Shown in pieces: positions 14,878 through 23,000 of a stretch of DNA of 35,515 nucleotides. How positions within the stretch are numbered: the first letter of the stretch is position 1; every line of letters starts with the position of its first letter. Source of the DNA: a virus; IMG/VR virus record IMGVR_UViG_3300042504_001615, positions 1 through 35,515 of that record, one strand, 5' to 3'. Made by a program: the position numbers and the translations under genes. The notes below the pieces were generated by a model, which ran no database searches, was not told the origin of the DNA, and saw only the letters and a list, made by a program, of their open reading frames with translations.

Positions 14878-15308
14878 TGTATTTTTTCCGCCGCACGATT
14901 ATGTGCGTCTACAAATGGTTGTGGAATTTCACACCGAGTATCATACTTAACTACTTCTCGGTCAACATACTGTACTATATTTTGACCGCGTTCGCGTACT
15001 ATTTTCTGTTGCACAACTACTTTTTCTACTATCTTAATATTTTCTTTTGCCCCTTCAGCCTCAGCTTGTGCTAGTTTAACTTCTAGTTCTTTTATCCTAG
15101 CCTGCCAAGCACGTTCATTAGCTATAGAGCCCAGCATATAAACTCCGATAACTACAAGTATAATAGACCCAATTTGTAGTGGAGTTTTGTACACATGAAT
15201 TATGGGTAGTGGAATAAACTTAAGTAAATAAGTTACCACTAGTCCAAATAATCCTAAGGCTAGTACCATATAAAATAGCCACCAAGGTAGCCATTGAAGA
15301 ATCCACAT
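14874..15308 (-). CDS. Inner-membrane spanin-like protein with two membrane segments
   Basis: A 144-residue protein from the ATG at 15308, chosen because AGGAG (- strand, 15314-15318) lies 5 bases upstream; an earlier in-frame ATG at 15323 would put that site inside the gene. There are two hydrophobic segments (about 7-30 and 45-63), then a charged helical or coiled-coil stretch (ARIKELEVKLAQAEAEGAKE) and a C-terminal RCEIPQPFVDAHNRAAE motif like those at the end of phage Rz proteins. Classical i-spanins have one membrane segment, so the two-segment form is unusual. The partner is the o-spanin encoded immediately downstream. Confidence 0.7.
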   Translation of the reverse strand: MWILQWLPWWLFYMVLALGLFGLVVTYLLKFIPLPIIHVYKTPLQIGSIILVVIGVYMLGSIANERAWQARIKELEVKLAQAEAEGAKENIKIVEKVVVQQKIVRERGQNIVQYVDREVVKYDTRCEIPQPFVDAHNRAAEKIQ

Positions 15309-15313
15309 TGCGT

Positions 15314-15318
15314 CTCCT
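15314..15318 (-). promoter_or_regulatory. Ribosome binding site deciding the i-spanin start
   Basis: AGGAG on the - strand, 5 bases before the ATG at 15308. It shares bases with the TAG stop (15319-15317) of the preceding gene. Confidence 0.6.
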
Positions 15319-15835
15319 ACCATCGGCCTGCTTCGCGGCCAATATCAAATAACCATACAAAAAATTTAATTGCAATAGTAAGTGTTATAACTAGTAAGGT
15401 TCCCCAGAATAGGTTTTCAATAAACCGTTTTCTACGGCGAGCTTGATCACGAATCATACGCTCACGGCGCTCACGAATTTCACGACGTAGCTGATTAAAC
15501 TGACTATAGCCCTCTGCTCCTAGGTGTTGAAGTTCACCATAATAAAACATATGATATATTTCAGCTTCCATTTCTCGCAATTTTTGCTGTGCTATAATTA
15601 TATCAAAGGCTTCTGCTGTTGCGGTTTTACCAAATCCTATTTTTTCAAACAAGCCAGGTTTTTGCTCACCCGTATCCGTTTTATTATCATTGATTAGTTG
15701 TTGAAGTTGCCCTGCAGCATCCGCCCACTTACTTAATTGACGGTATACTCCCTCGACTTCTTGACCTACTTTTACAGCAGCTTTTAGGCCATTAAATGCA
15801 GCTGTTACCGTACCCATTAGCGTTAGCGGATCCAT
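15317..15835 (-). CDS. C-terminally anchored membrane protein, function unknown
   Basis: A 172-residue protein from the ATG at 15835, preceded by GGGGAG (- strand, 15840-15845). A TTG 21 bases earlier is less likely. The N-terminal 100 residues are helical (GTVTAAFNGLKAAVKVGQ). A very basic segment at 117-138 (RREIRERRERMIRDQARRRK) comes directly before a single membrane segment at about 143-163 and a short GREAGRW tail. The basic run suggests that the long N-terminal part is cytoplasmic. I know no function. Its position between the coiled-coil protein and the i-spanin places it in the envelope/lysis island. Confidence 0.65.
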   Translation of the reverse strand: MDPLTLMGTVTAAFNGLKAAVKVGQEVEGVYRQLSKWADAAGQLQQLINDNKTDTGEQKPGLFEKIGFGKTATAEAFDIIIAQQKLREMEAEIYHMFYYGELQHLGAEGYSQFNQLRREIRERRERMIRDQARRRKRFIENLFWGTLLVITLTIAIKFFVWLFDIGREAGRW

Positions 15836-15845
15836 ACTACTCCCC

Positions 15846-16514
15846 TTAATTAGCAAGAGGATTATCTAGTGCCTTTTTAATCTTGTCATCTACCTCACGC
15901 CGAATAGCTCGTAGTTCACCGTTAGTATCACGTTCAATTCTGTTTACACGTTCATTTACGGTTTGTACAGTTGCATCAACTTGTTTTTGCATTTCACGAA
16001 CACTGGTATCAGCACTACGACGTATTTCTTTTATTTCTGTATCTACTTGTCGTCGTATTTCTTTAACATCGTCATCAACTTGTCTACGAATACTAGCCAC
16101 TTCTTTTTCGGTTTCACGCTGAGCAACTTTAGATCCCCGCTCTACACCTTCTAAGACAGTTTCTGTGCGACGAATATCGCCTTTTAGATTTTGATTAATA
16201 TCACGAGTATAGCCTACTACTTTTTCACTATTTTCTTCTAGTTTAATTATGCGAGCCTCATATTCACTAAAGTCGGGTGCAACATAGCTTGCAATCTTTT
16301 TCTTCATATTTTCGTAGTCTTTGTAGGCTTCAAAAACTCCATACATGCCGCCGACTACACTACTTATAATACCGGCCGCAATCATTAGCTTTGCAGGTGT
16401 AAAACTGTACCCGCCTATACTAATCACAGTATCTTTACTAGCGTACTTTTTTAGGGCAGCTTCTGCAGCTTCTACCTTTTTGTTAATGTCAACATTACTT
16501 TCTGTATTGCTCAT
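15846..16514 (-). CDS. Membrane-anchored hendecad coiled-coil protein
   Basis: A 222-residue protein from the ATG at 16514, preceded by AGGAG (- strand, 16522-16526) at 7 bases. It has a soluble N-terminus, one Gly-rich membrane segment at about 42-60 (LMIAAGIISSVVGGMYGVF), then a coiled coil to the end. From about 141 it repeats every 11 residues (SIRRQVDDDVK, EIRRQVDTEIK, EIRRSADTSVR, EMQKQVDATVQ, TVNERVNRIER), a hendecad pattern expected to give a right-handed coiled coil. About 160 residues of rod could reach well across the periplasm or into the cytoplasm. The topology is not decided by sequence. No family is recognised. Confidence 0.7.
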   Translation of the reverse strand: MSNTESNVDINKKVEAAEAALKKYASKDTVISIGGYSFTPAKLMIAAGIISSVVGGMYGVFEAYKDYENMKKKIASYVAPDFSEYEARIIKLEENSEKVVGYTRDINQNLKGDIRRTETVLEGVERGSKVAQRETEKEVASIRRQVDDDVKEIRRQVDTEIKEIRRSADTSVREMQKQVDATVQTVNERVNRIERDTNGELRAIRREVDDKIKKALDNPLAN

Positions 16515-17943
16515 CAATCATCTCCTGGTGAAGCCGGTCGCTGCGCTGTGAAAGTGCGCGCTGAGCACGCGGATTATCTGGTAGTGTACGATTACGATAA
16601 ATTTCCTTGCTAGTATAAAATACAGCGTCTGGTAGGTTAACTTGTTGATACTGATCAAACCCCGGTACTGTACCCATTTGTGCAACTTGTTGTGCTTGTT
16701 GCTGCTGCTGGGGGTCTTGCCGAGCGCGCTCCGCGCGCTGGGTTTGAGCGGCTTGGGTTCGACGTTGCTGCTGTGCTGTAGGTTGAGGTGTAATACCGGA
16801 TACAGTTAAACCTGTACCAAGTTGTGGGTTTATATTAATTTGAGAAGTAGGACTGGTGGTACTAGTAATACTTGGTACAGTAATTGCTTGCTGCGCTTGA
16901 GGGTCCCCTATTAATACAGTTTCTGCTAGTTTGCTAGTATCGGTTAAAGAATTTGATTGACTAGGGCTAAGAGTAGGAGTAGTATAATTGGTACACTGTG
17001 GACTACTCTGCGAATTAGATTTACACGCATCTGTTACCTGTTTTTCTTTAAAAGCGTTTGCATATCCTGAACAACCAGAATTGTATAGAGGATTTGCTGT
17101 GCATTGTTGATTGAAGTATGCCTGCGGGTACAGTAAACAGGCCGTAGAAAAAAGGGGGTTAGAAGCACATTGTTGATTTAGATATGCTGATTCGTATCCG
17201 GGACACTCAGGAGAAAACAAAACATTCACTGAGCATTGTTGACTACGATATGCTTGTGCATACCCCTGACAATTTGGACTGTATATAGAATTAATATTGC
17301 ATTGAGATTGAAAATATGCTTGTTGATAGTTTGGACAGGTTGATGCATAAAGTGGATTCACAGCGCACTCATCAACCACATACATTGCATTTAAAGAAAC
17401 ATTTTTAATCTGCGGTCCATAATAACCCGCCCAATACCTATCATCTTTTCCATTAAAACTTACATCAAACCTATCAACAAAATCTAAATTAAATGGACTG
17501 CCATAATTTCTTTTACCACTTACAGTTTCCCATCCATTTGTTTGATTAAGTGTATAGTTGTCTTTTTGTTTACTGAATCCAAATTGATCTTTTAGATCAA
17601 CAGAAAAAGAAACAAATCCTCTATTAAATTCACTATTCATGTATTGAAAAGAATAGTTGTATCCATAAAGTCTTAGATGAGTACCTTGTAGAGCTTCACG
17701 TAATCTTATTTCTTGGTTAACAATTTGCTGTGTATAACCAAATAGTATTGTTTGTGTTTGAGGATTATAGGCTGCGCGATTTCCTCCAGATGTTCCTCCT
17801 GGAGTATAATTACCTGTAACAGTATTTGCCCAGCTATTTTGAATTAGATTGGGTGTTGTATGTATATCCTGAGCACTACAGGAGAATGAGAAGAATAGCC
17901 AGGACGCCAAGCCCAGCACTAACTTTTTGCCAGAAACTTGCAT
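16495..17943 (-). CDS. Exported 12-cysteine repeat protein
   Basis: A 482-residue protein with a signal peptide (about residues 1-24, through SCSA). Residues 30-190 form an aromatic and Asn-rich beta-looking domain. Residues 193-317 hold six cysteine pairs: C193/203, C215/225, C237/247, C259/269, C281/291 and C307/317. The first five repeat every 22 residues with the consensus C-x2-N-x-L-[YF]-x3-C-x2-Y-x2-A-[YF]. A Ser/Thr/Pro-rich stretch and a Gln/Arg-rich linker (about 388-430) follow. No enzyme motif is seen. It may be a virion surface or periplasmic protein stabilised by disulfides (inferred). AGGAG lies 7 bases before the ATG. It overlaps the upstream gene by 68 bases and the downstream gene by 20. 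Confidence 0.75.
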   Translation of the reverse strand: MQVSGKKLVLGLASWLFFSFSCSAQDIHTTPNLIQNSWANTVTGNYTPGGTSGGNRAAYNPQTQTILFGYTQQIVNQEIRLREALQGTHLRLYGYNYSFQYMNSEFNRGFVSFSVDLKDQFGFSKQKDNYTLNQTNGWETVSGKRNYGSPFNLDFVDRFDVSFNGKDDRYWAGYYGPQIKNVSLNAMYVVDECAVNPLYASTCPNYQQAYFQSQCNINSIYSPNCQGYAQAYRSQQCSVNVLFSPECPGYESAYLNQQCASNPLFSTACLLYPQAYFNQQCTANPLYNSGCSGYANAFKEKQVTDACKSNSQSSPQCTNYTTPTLSPSQSNSLTDTSKLAETVLIGDPQAQQAITVPSITSTTSPTSQININPQLGTGLTVSGITPQPTAQQQRRTQAAQTQRAERARQDPQQQQQAQQVAQMGTVPGFDQYQQVNLPDAVFYTSKEIYRNRTLPDNPRAQRALSQRSDRLHQEMIDEQYRK

Positions 17944-18421
17944 TGTTACTCTCCTTTACGGATTCAGGTTTTCGTGTTGGATTGGTGTCCCATATTCTCT
18001 TAGCTTCTTCGCCGATCTTACCATCCACTGGACAAGGTGTTCCAGCATTCATCATGGCAGTAAATACTCGATCATCTTGGCATAGTGTGGATACCGCTGC
18101 AACCTTCATGCCCATGTCATAAAGATTCTTTGCAAGCTTAATACGTTCACAGTTCATATCCCGAACAGTACTACCACCACTAATACCTAAGATTTGAGTT
18201 TGTACTGCTCCTGACACACCAACAGTACAAAGATCATTGTTAATTACAGTAATACCTGGACTAATAGCACTAGGTGGGGGCGATTTAACTGTAGTTTCAT
18301 TTACGCTAGTACTAGTCGAATTAGATTGACTATTACTTGTTGATTCTGAAATAATCCTGTCTGTTGTTTGGGCAAGGGCAAGGCTTGAAATCAAAAATAA
18401 TAGCCAAACTAATTGTCGCAT
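17876..18421 (-). CDS. Exported, C-terminally anchored protein of unknown function
   Basis: A 181-residue protein with a signal peptide (MRQLVWLLFLISSLALAQ), a Ser/Thr/Asn-rich linker, and a conserved-looking core with cysteines (INNDLCTVGVSGAVQTQIL, DMNCERIKL, LYDMGMKVAAVSTLC, GTPCPVDG). A final hydrophobic segment (residues 162-181) ends at the stop codon, like a tail anchor. I recall similar proteins in other aquatic phages without known function. GAGG lies 5 bases before the ATG. The last 68 bases also encode the start of the cysteine-repeat protein in another frame. The two genes are probably translated together and may act together. Confidence 0.72.
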   Translation of the reverse strand: MRQLVWLLFLISSLALAQTTDRIISESTSNSQSNSTSTSVNETTVKSPPPSAISPGITVINNDLCTVGVSGAVQTQILGISGGSTVRDMNCERIKLAKNLYDMGMKVAAVSTLCQDDRVFTAMMNAGTPCPVDGKIGEEAKRIWDTNPTRKPESVKESNNASFWQKVSAGLGVLAILLILL

Positions 18422-18436
18422 AGTAACCTCTACGTA

Positions 18437-18814
18437 TTATGGATTAATAGGTGCGGGTGGTGCAGTAGTAGGTGTAGGTGCAGGAGCCCAAGGTAGTGTA
18501 GCTTCAGTTACTGGAGTTAATTTATCATCAATCTGTTTTTGAATTTGAGCATTAACGTGTTCTTCGTAACCGCCAACGACTACAGCTTTAATCCATTCTA
18601 AAACCATTTCTTCCGTAAGTTGGTCAAAAGGAATAAATGTATATCCTTCAGGCATTCCTACTGTAGTAAAAGGTGTTGCACCTGAAAATGTTCCTGTATT
18701 TCCATTTTCATCAGTACCAGTTTTTGTCCAGTATGTTTGAACAATAGCATTTTGATTTGAACCTTCAGTTTTAGTTTTTGCTGAAGTTACTTTCCATGTA
18801 TAAGTAATTGCCAT
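18437..18814 (-). CDS. DUF7936-like phage protein
   Basis: A 125-residue protein with the layout of the DUF7936 family as I recall it: MAITYTWKVT at the start, IVQTYWTKTGTDENGNTG, FSGATPF, an LTEEMVLEWIKAVV helix and EEHVNAQIQKQIDDKL, ending in a Pro/Ala-rich tail with LPWAP. The function is unknown; the position next to fibre and chaperone-like genes suggests a virion or tail-assembly role. AGGAG lies 6 bases before the ATG. It is separated from the next gene upstream by the largest internal gap of this operon (125 bases). Confidence 0.7.
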   Translation of the reverse strand: MAITYTWKVTSAKTKTEGSNQNAIVQTYWTKTGTDENGNTGTFSGATPFTTVGMPEGYTFIPFDQLTEEMVLEWIKAVVVGGYEEHVNAQIQKQIDDKLTPVTEATLPWAPAPTPTTAPPAPINP

Positions 18815-18844
18815 TATTTTCTCCTAAAATGTTGGCGCTTGTTT

Positions 18845-18867
18845 TGCTAGTAGTTATCTTACTAGCA
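18845..18867. other. Intergenic hairpin
   Basis: An 8-bp perfect inverted repeat (TGCTAGTA at 18845-18852, TACTAGCA at 18860-18867) with a 7-base loop, in the gap 18815-18939. On the + strand it is followed by TTTTTAAC. On the - strand, the transcribed one, it lacks a T run, so it is more likely an RNA processing or attenuating element than a terminator. Confidence 0.4.
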
Positions 18868-18939
18868 TTTTTAACTTGTTGATTTCTGACTGTTATTATT
18901 TGATGGGCGTAACTAAGAGGTTACCATAGTAATTCCTTA

Positions 18940-19398
18940 TTATACGGGTTGGGTTGGCCATTCTACTGACCAAGGAAAGTTTGATTGTGTGGTAATATTT
19001 CTAAGAGCTTGTCTATACGTTGCCCATGTTTGTTTATCTACAGGGGTGTCTGCTACTTGTGTCCAATCTGTGCTTGAAAGTAGTTCATTTCTCCGTTTTC
19101 TTATGTCGTATGCAGCAGCATCAAATCTAGTTTGAATGTGTTCTGGAAGTGCATCAACTACACTCCAAACCCTTGTCCAAGTTCCGTTTTGTAGAGTTGG
19201 TTGTAGTTCAACTAATTCTTTAGTATGATCAATCTGTGGCATTACGCTTTCTGCTACCCTAAAAATACCTCTACTATTCAGAGAATCTTCTTCTACAGGA
19301 ATAGTAAACGATGTATTAGGAAAATCTACTCTTAAATCGTACAGATTATAAGGGTATTTCTCAATTTCACCATTACTATTTAATTTTACATATATCAT
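18940..19398 (-). CDS. Tail fibre/tail assembly chaperone-like protein
   Basis: A 152-residue protein. Residues 98-151 match the Phage_tail_APC type pattern: RRNELLSSTDWTQVADTP, WATYRQALRNI and NFPWSVEWPTQP. Such proteins lie beside fibre genes and are thought to help fibre folding or attachment. The N-terminal half (about 1-95) is a separate domain with YVKLNSNGEIEKYPYNL at its start, also common in this setting. It lies directly downstream of the fibre genes, as expected. AAGGA is about 6 bases before the ATG. Confidence 0.8.
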   Translation of the reverse strand: MIYVKLNSNGEIEKYPYNLYDLRVDFPNTSFTIPVEEDSLNSRGIFRVAESVMPQIDHTKELVELQPTLQNGTWTRVWSVVDALPEHIQTRFDAAAYDIRKRRNELLSSTDWTQVADTPVDKQTWATYRQALRNITTQSNFPWSVEWPTQPV

Positions 19399-19411
19399 TA
19401 GTTTTCCTTAA

Positions 19412-20086
19412 TTAGTAGTCTGTACCTGCCATATAGTATCCAGTATATATAGTCCATGCGGTACCGCCCGAAGCATTGCCTACAAAAACATAGCTTTGAT
19501 TTGCTGAAAAGTATCCTGCAGGAGAGGGTGTAGCTAGATAAGAGTTTGTAGTAGCTATGCCAGATGCACCACTCGTTCTATTATGATTACCAAATAATAC
19601 TTCTAGTACAGGTACTCCGCCTGTTTTTGCGCTATTAAAAAAAGTAGCTTCATATACAATACCAGGTGAACCAATAGTACCGCTAGTACTACCATTTCCT
19701 TCATATCTAATTCTTGTATAATCAGTTCCAGATTGAATCATTGAAACTTGTTGATATGAATTATCGGCAGCTCCTAAGTGAATTTTATGTAGAGCAGGAT
19801 TACTTGCACTTAAACTACTAAAAACAGTTGAACCACTGCCAAAAGTAATATAAGTATTTGAACCGATATAGGCTGTTGTAAAACTATTTAGATTAAGTGC
19901 AAAGCTTGGTATAGTAACACTAACAAAACTATCATCAACATTTCCATATGATAAACCTGTCCAACCACTAGGAGGATAATTAGGATGTCCACCAGCACCT
20001 AGGGTTGGCGCTTTAGTTCCGGCTGTTAGTGTATACCCTCTGGGTTGACCACTAGCCATAAAATTATTAAAACTAATTGTATCCAT
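19412..20086 (-). CDS. Small fibre-like structural protein
   Basis: A 224-residue protein, Ser/Thr/Gly/Asn-rich and beta-strand-like, without signal peptide or cysteines. The segments SNTYITFGSG, HKIHLGAADNSYQQVS and RIRYEGNGSTSGTIGSPG resemble a domain repeatedly found in phage tail or surface proteins. It starts one base after the stop of the giant fibre gene without a clear Shine-Dalgarno, suggesting translational coupling. It may be a fibre tip, a receptor-binding subunit or a fibre cap (inferred from composition and context). Confidence 0.65.
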   Translation of the reverse strand: MDTISFNNFMASGQPRGYTLTAGTKAPTLGAGGHPNYPPSGWTGLSYGNVDDSFVSVTIPSFALNLNSFTTAYIGSNTYITFGSGSTVFSSLSASNPALHKIHLGAADNSYQQVSMIQSGTDYTRIRYEGNGSTSGTIGSPGIVYEATFFNSAKTGGVPVLEVLFGNHNRTSGASGIATTNSYLATPSPAGYFSANQSYVFVGNASGGTAWTIYTGYYMAGTDY

Positions 20087-20087
20087 T

Positions 20088-23000
20088 TTAATTATCGTAG
20101 TTAGTTAAATAAGAACCACGCCATCTACTTCCAGCATCATCTGTAACAAACATAAATAAGTGAGTTTTACCTGTTGTTAAGGAAGGAGCAGTGTTACCCG
20201 GCCATTTTACAGTTGAAGGCCAAGTAATAGTACCACTAGTGTGTGTTACTTCAAGTGTAAATGAGTATGCAAGAGTATATCCACTTAAACTAGTTACATT
20301 ACTAAATGTAAATGTACTATTACCAGCAATTGTTTTTGTAAAGTAGTTGCCTTGCCTACAATCAATATCTAGTGCTCCAGGAGTGATACCGTTATAATTA
20401 GCAGCTTTTAAATGAAAAACATAGTTTTCACCAACATATATATTAGAAGAACTACCTGCTGTTATAATTACACGATCTCCTGTACTACTACTAGCCTCTA
20501 TGTTTAGATCTTGGGAGGTTTGTCTATTATAAGTAAAAATTTGAGTCAATACATCATTACCACCAGAATTCCTATCAGCAAAACGTATAAATGATCCAAA
20601 TCTAGCTGCTGTTGGAGTTTGTGTTCTTCTAATAACAATGACAGGATATTCAAGAAAACTATTACTAGTATTTTCGATTAAAAATGTTGATTGAGTACGA
20701 GTACTACCAGACATATACATGGGTATGTCTGTTGCCGTTCCATATGCATTATCGCTAGGATCATTAGCAGTATTAACTCGTAGTTTAAGAAGTCTAGAAG
20801 TGCTTGCTGGATCTACATAATAAGCAGTATTATCACGATCATACATTAAGTTTGAATAAAAACTACCACTCTCTACTCGAGTATGTTCGTCACCTTTATT
20901 AATCGAGAATCTTATTGTTTCAAGACCTTCATTGTTGTAGAATCTAATACCACCATAGCCAGGTTGAGCACCCATGCGAATACCGGTGTGCCAACGTAAA
21001 TCGAGCTTGGTATATGTGCCACCATAGTTTTCAAAGTTAGTACCAATATAGTAACTGCCAGCCGCGTTATCATCGCCGCCACCAAACATAAGGCGAATAC
21101 CATCAACGCTACTATAAGGGTTAAGACCATTGTAACCGCCTATAGTGACTCGTCTATAATTTGTTGGATGAAGATTTATTGTCCAATTACCCGTGCTATC
21201 TAATAAACCAAATCCAGCACTGTCCCAATAAATAGATCCTTTTCTTCCGGTTGAGCTATTTTGAGTGCTGTTAAACTGGTCATAAAATATTAATCCGCCA
21301 ACTGAAACACTACCATTATCTGGATTAATGTGCCAGTAATTAGCACCTGCAGAATAAAAATGCGAATCAGTTGCAGTATTGTATAAACCAGTCGCAGAAT
21401 TTTGATTTCTAAACCAACCATAGTTGTATATCTGATTAGGAAATACATCATTGAGTCTGCTGCTGCCGTTAGGATCGCAGTAGTAATTGGTGTCGTTTTG
21501 ATCGTAAACAATAGGCGTGCGTACATCTGTGTATGCTTGTAGAATACCATCAACCTGTAACGCTGTAGGTGTTCTAAAGTTTCTTAAGTCGCTAGTTATA
21601 TTTGTAAATGACTCTGTTGTGGTTTGAGCTACGCTGTATGATCCACCAAGATCCATTGCATTGTTATAAAACGAAGCATTATGAATTTTTCTTAATCTTA
21701 CAGTACCGTAGTTCCACTCTGATCCAGAAGTTCCAATGACTACACAATACTGACCGTCTTTAAATCCTAGTCTTACTTGTTTGTCAATGAACCCAACTAC
21801 ATTACAAGAATTATTATACCAAGCACTATTCCAATTATGTCCGCCGACTATGATTGTAGCAGTGCGAGGAGAATTGTACTCGTAATAATCAAATACCATG
21901 TGTACCATACCATAGTTACCGCTACCACCTGGTAACTTGAATATGATCATACCAGTACTACTTCCACTCGAAGACCACTCTACGTTAGGGAAAGCATGAT
22001 TTTCGCCTAGTTCAATTGCGCCTGCGATTTTTAATGAACTAGTAGTACTATTTGGATCTAGATAGTATGTGGTATCATTAGAGTCATAGAAAATCTGCGC
22101 TCTCATAGAGGAGCCATCTGCTACAGAATAATCATCTCCAACAACACGCAGTCTCCAACTAGCCCCACTGTTTAAAAATCCAATATTATTACTACTGTCT
22201 GCATACACATATCCACGAGACGTGCCTTGATGCCCGCCCGTTCTAAAAATAATACCAACATTAATGCCATTATTTCCAGCTAAGTTCCAGTAGTCGTTGC
22301 CAGTTGCATACCAGTGATTTCCATAAGACTCATTATACAAACCTTGTTGTCCGTAGTTTCTAAACCAGCCGCCAATATAAACTTGGCCAGCTATGTTTGC
22401 ATTGTTGCCTGGATCGACATAGTAACCAGTGTTATTTATCTCATAGAATATTGGTGCGCGCATATCATCGCGAGCACGAATACTTCCTGAAACGGCTGCT
22501 AAGAAACCTCCATTTTCTAAAACTAGGAGGCCGTGTGTGTTTAGATTGCCGGCTGTTCCACCAGCATTTGGGTGTGACCAAGCTAGTCCATATAAGCTTC
22601 CAGTAGTAGTACCATCTGCAGGAAGTTTATACGAATCTCCCATTGCAAACACGCCTTGGTATCTATAAGAAGAATATACACCAACTATACCTTTACCGTA
22701 GTCGTCAAATACAATATTACGACCATAAGTAATTCTTGTGGCATCACGGGTGTCGTGGTAGTGAATTAAACTATCTGTTCCAGCATATCGGCTATAACGA
22801 TATGCAGTATATTGGCTATCCCAATACCATCGGTCACCATACCAGCCACTACTATCTTCACCAAATCTGAATTCAGAAGTACCAGAATCGTGTGCTCCTA
22901 GGAATAGGCTTCGTTGAAACGAAGTGCTATTTGGGTCTAAATAGTAACTAGTATCATTAGAATCATAGAAGATTGGTGAACGCATGTCAACAGGAGCTGT

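Noticed and set aside
14754-15074. Hydrophobic 106-residue frame on the + strand
   Set aside because: It lies antisense to the spanin genes, has no ribosome site, and its hydrophobicity follows from the opposite strand's codon pattern.
15821-15830. Shared string CGTTAGCGGA near 15821 and 25250 as a possible att or regulatory site
   Set aside because: Both copies lie inside coding sequence with different neighbours; a 10-base match in 35 kb is not remarkable, and no integrase is present.
18829-18882. 17-residue hydrophobic peptide on the + strand in the 18815-18939 gap
   Set aside because: It has no Shine-Dalgarno or + strand promoter and overlaps the intergenic hairpin; probably chance.
18935-18942. 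T4-type late promoter in the gap upstream of the DUF7936-like gene
   Set aside because: The - strand sequence is TATAATAA at the end of the previous gene, not TATAAATA, and such AT-rich strings are common here.
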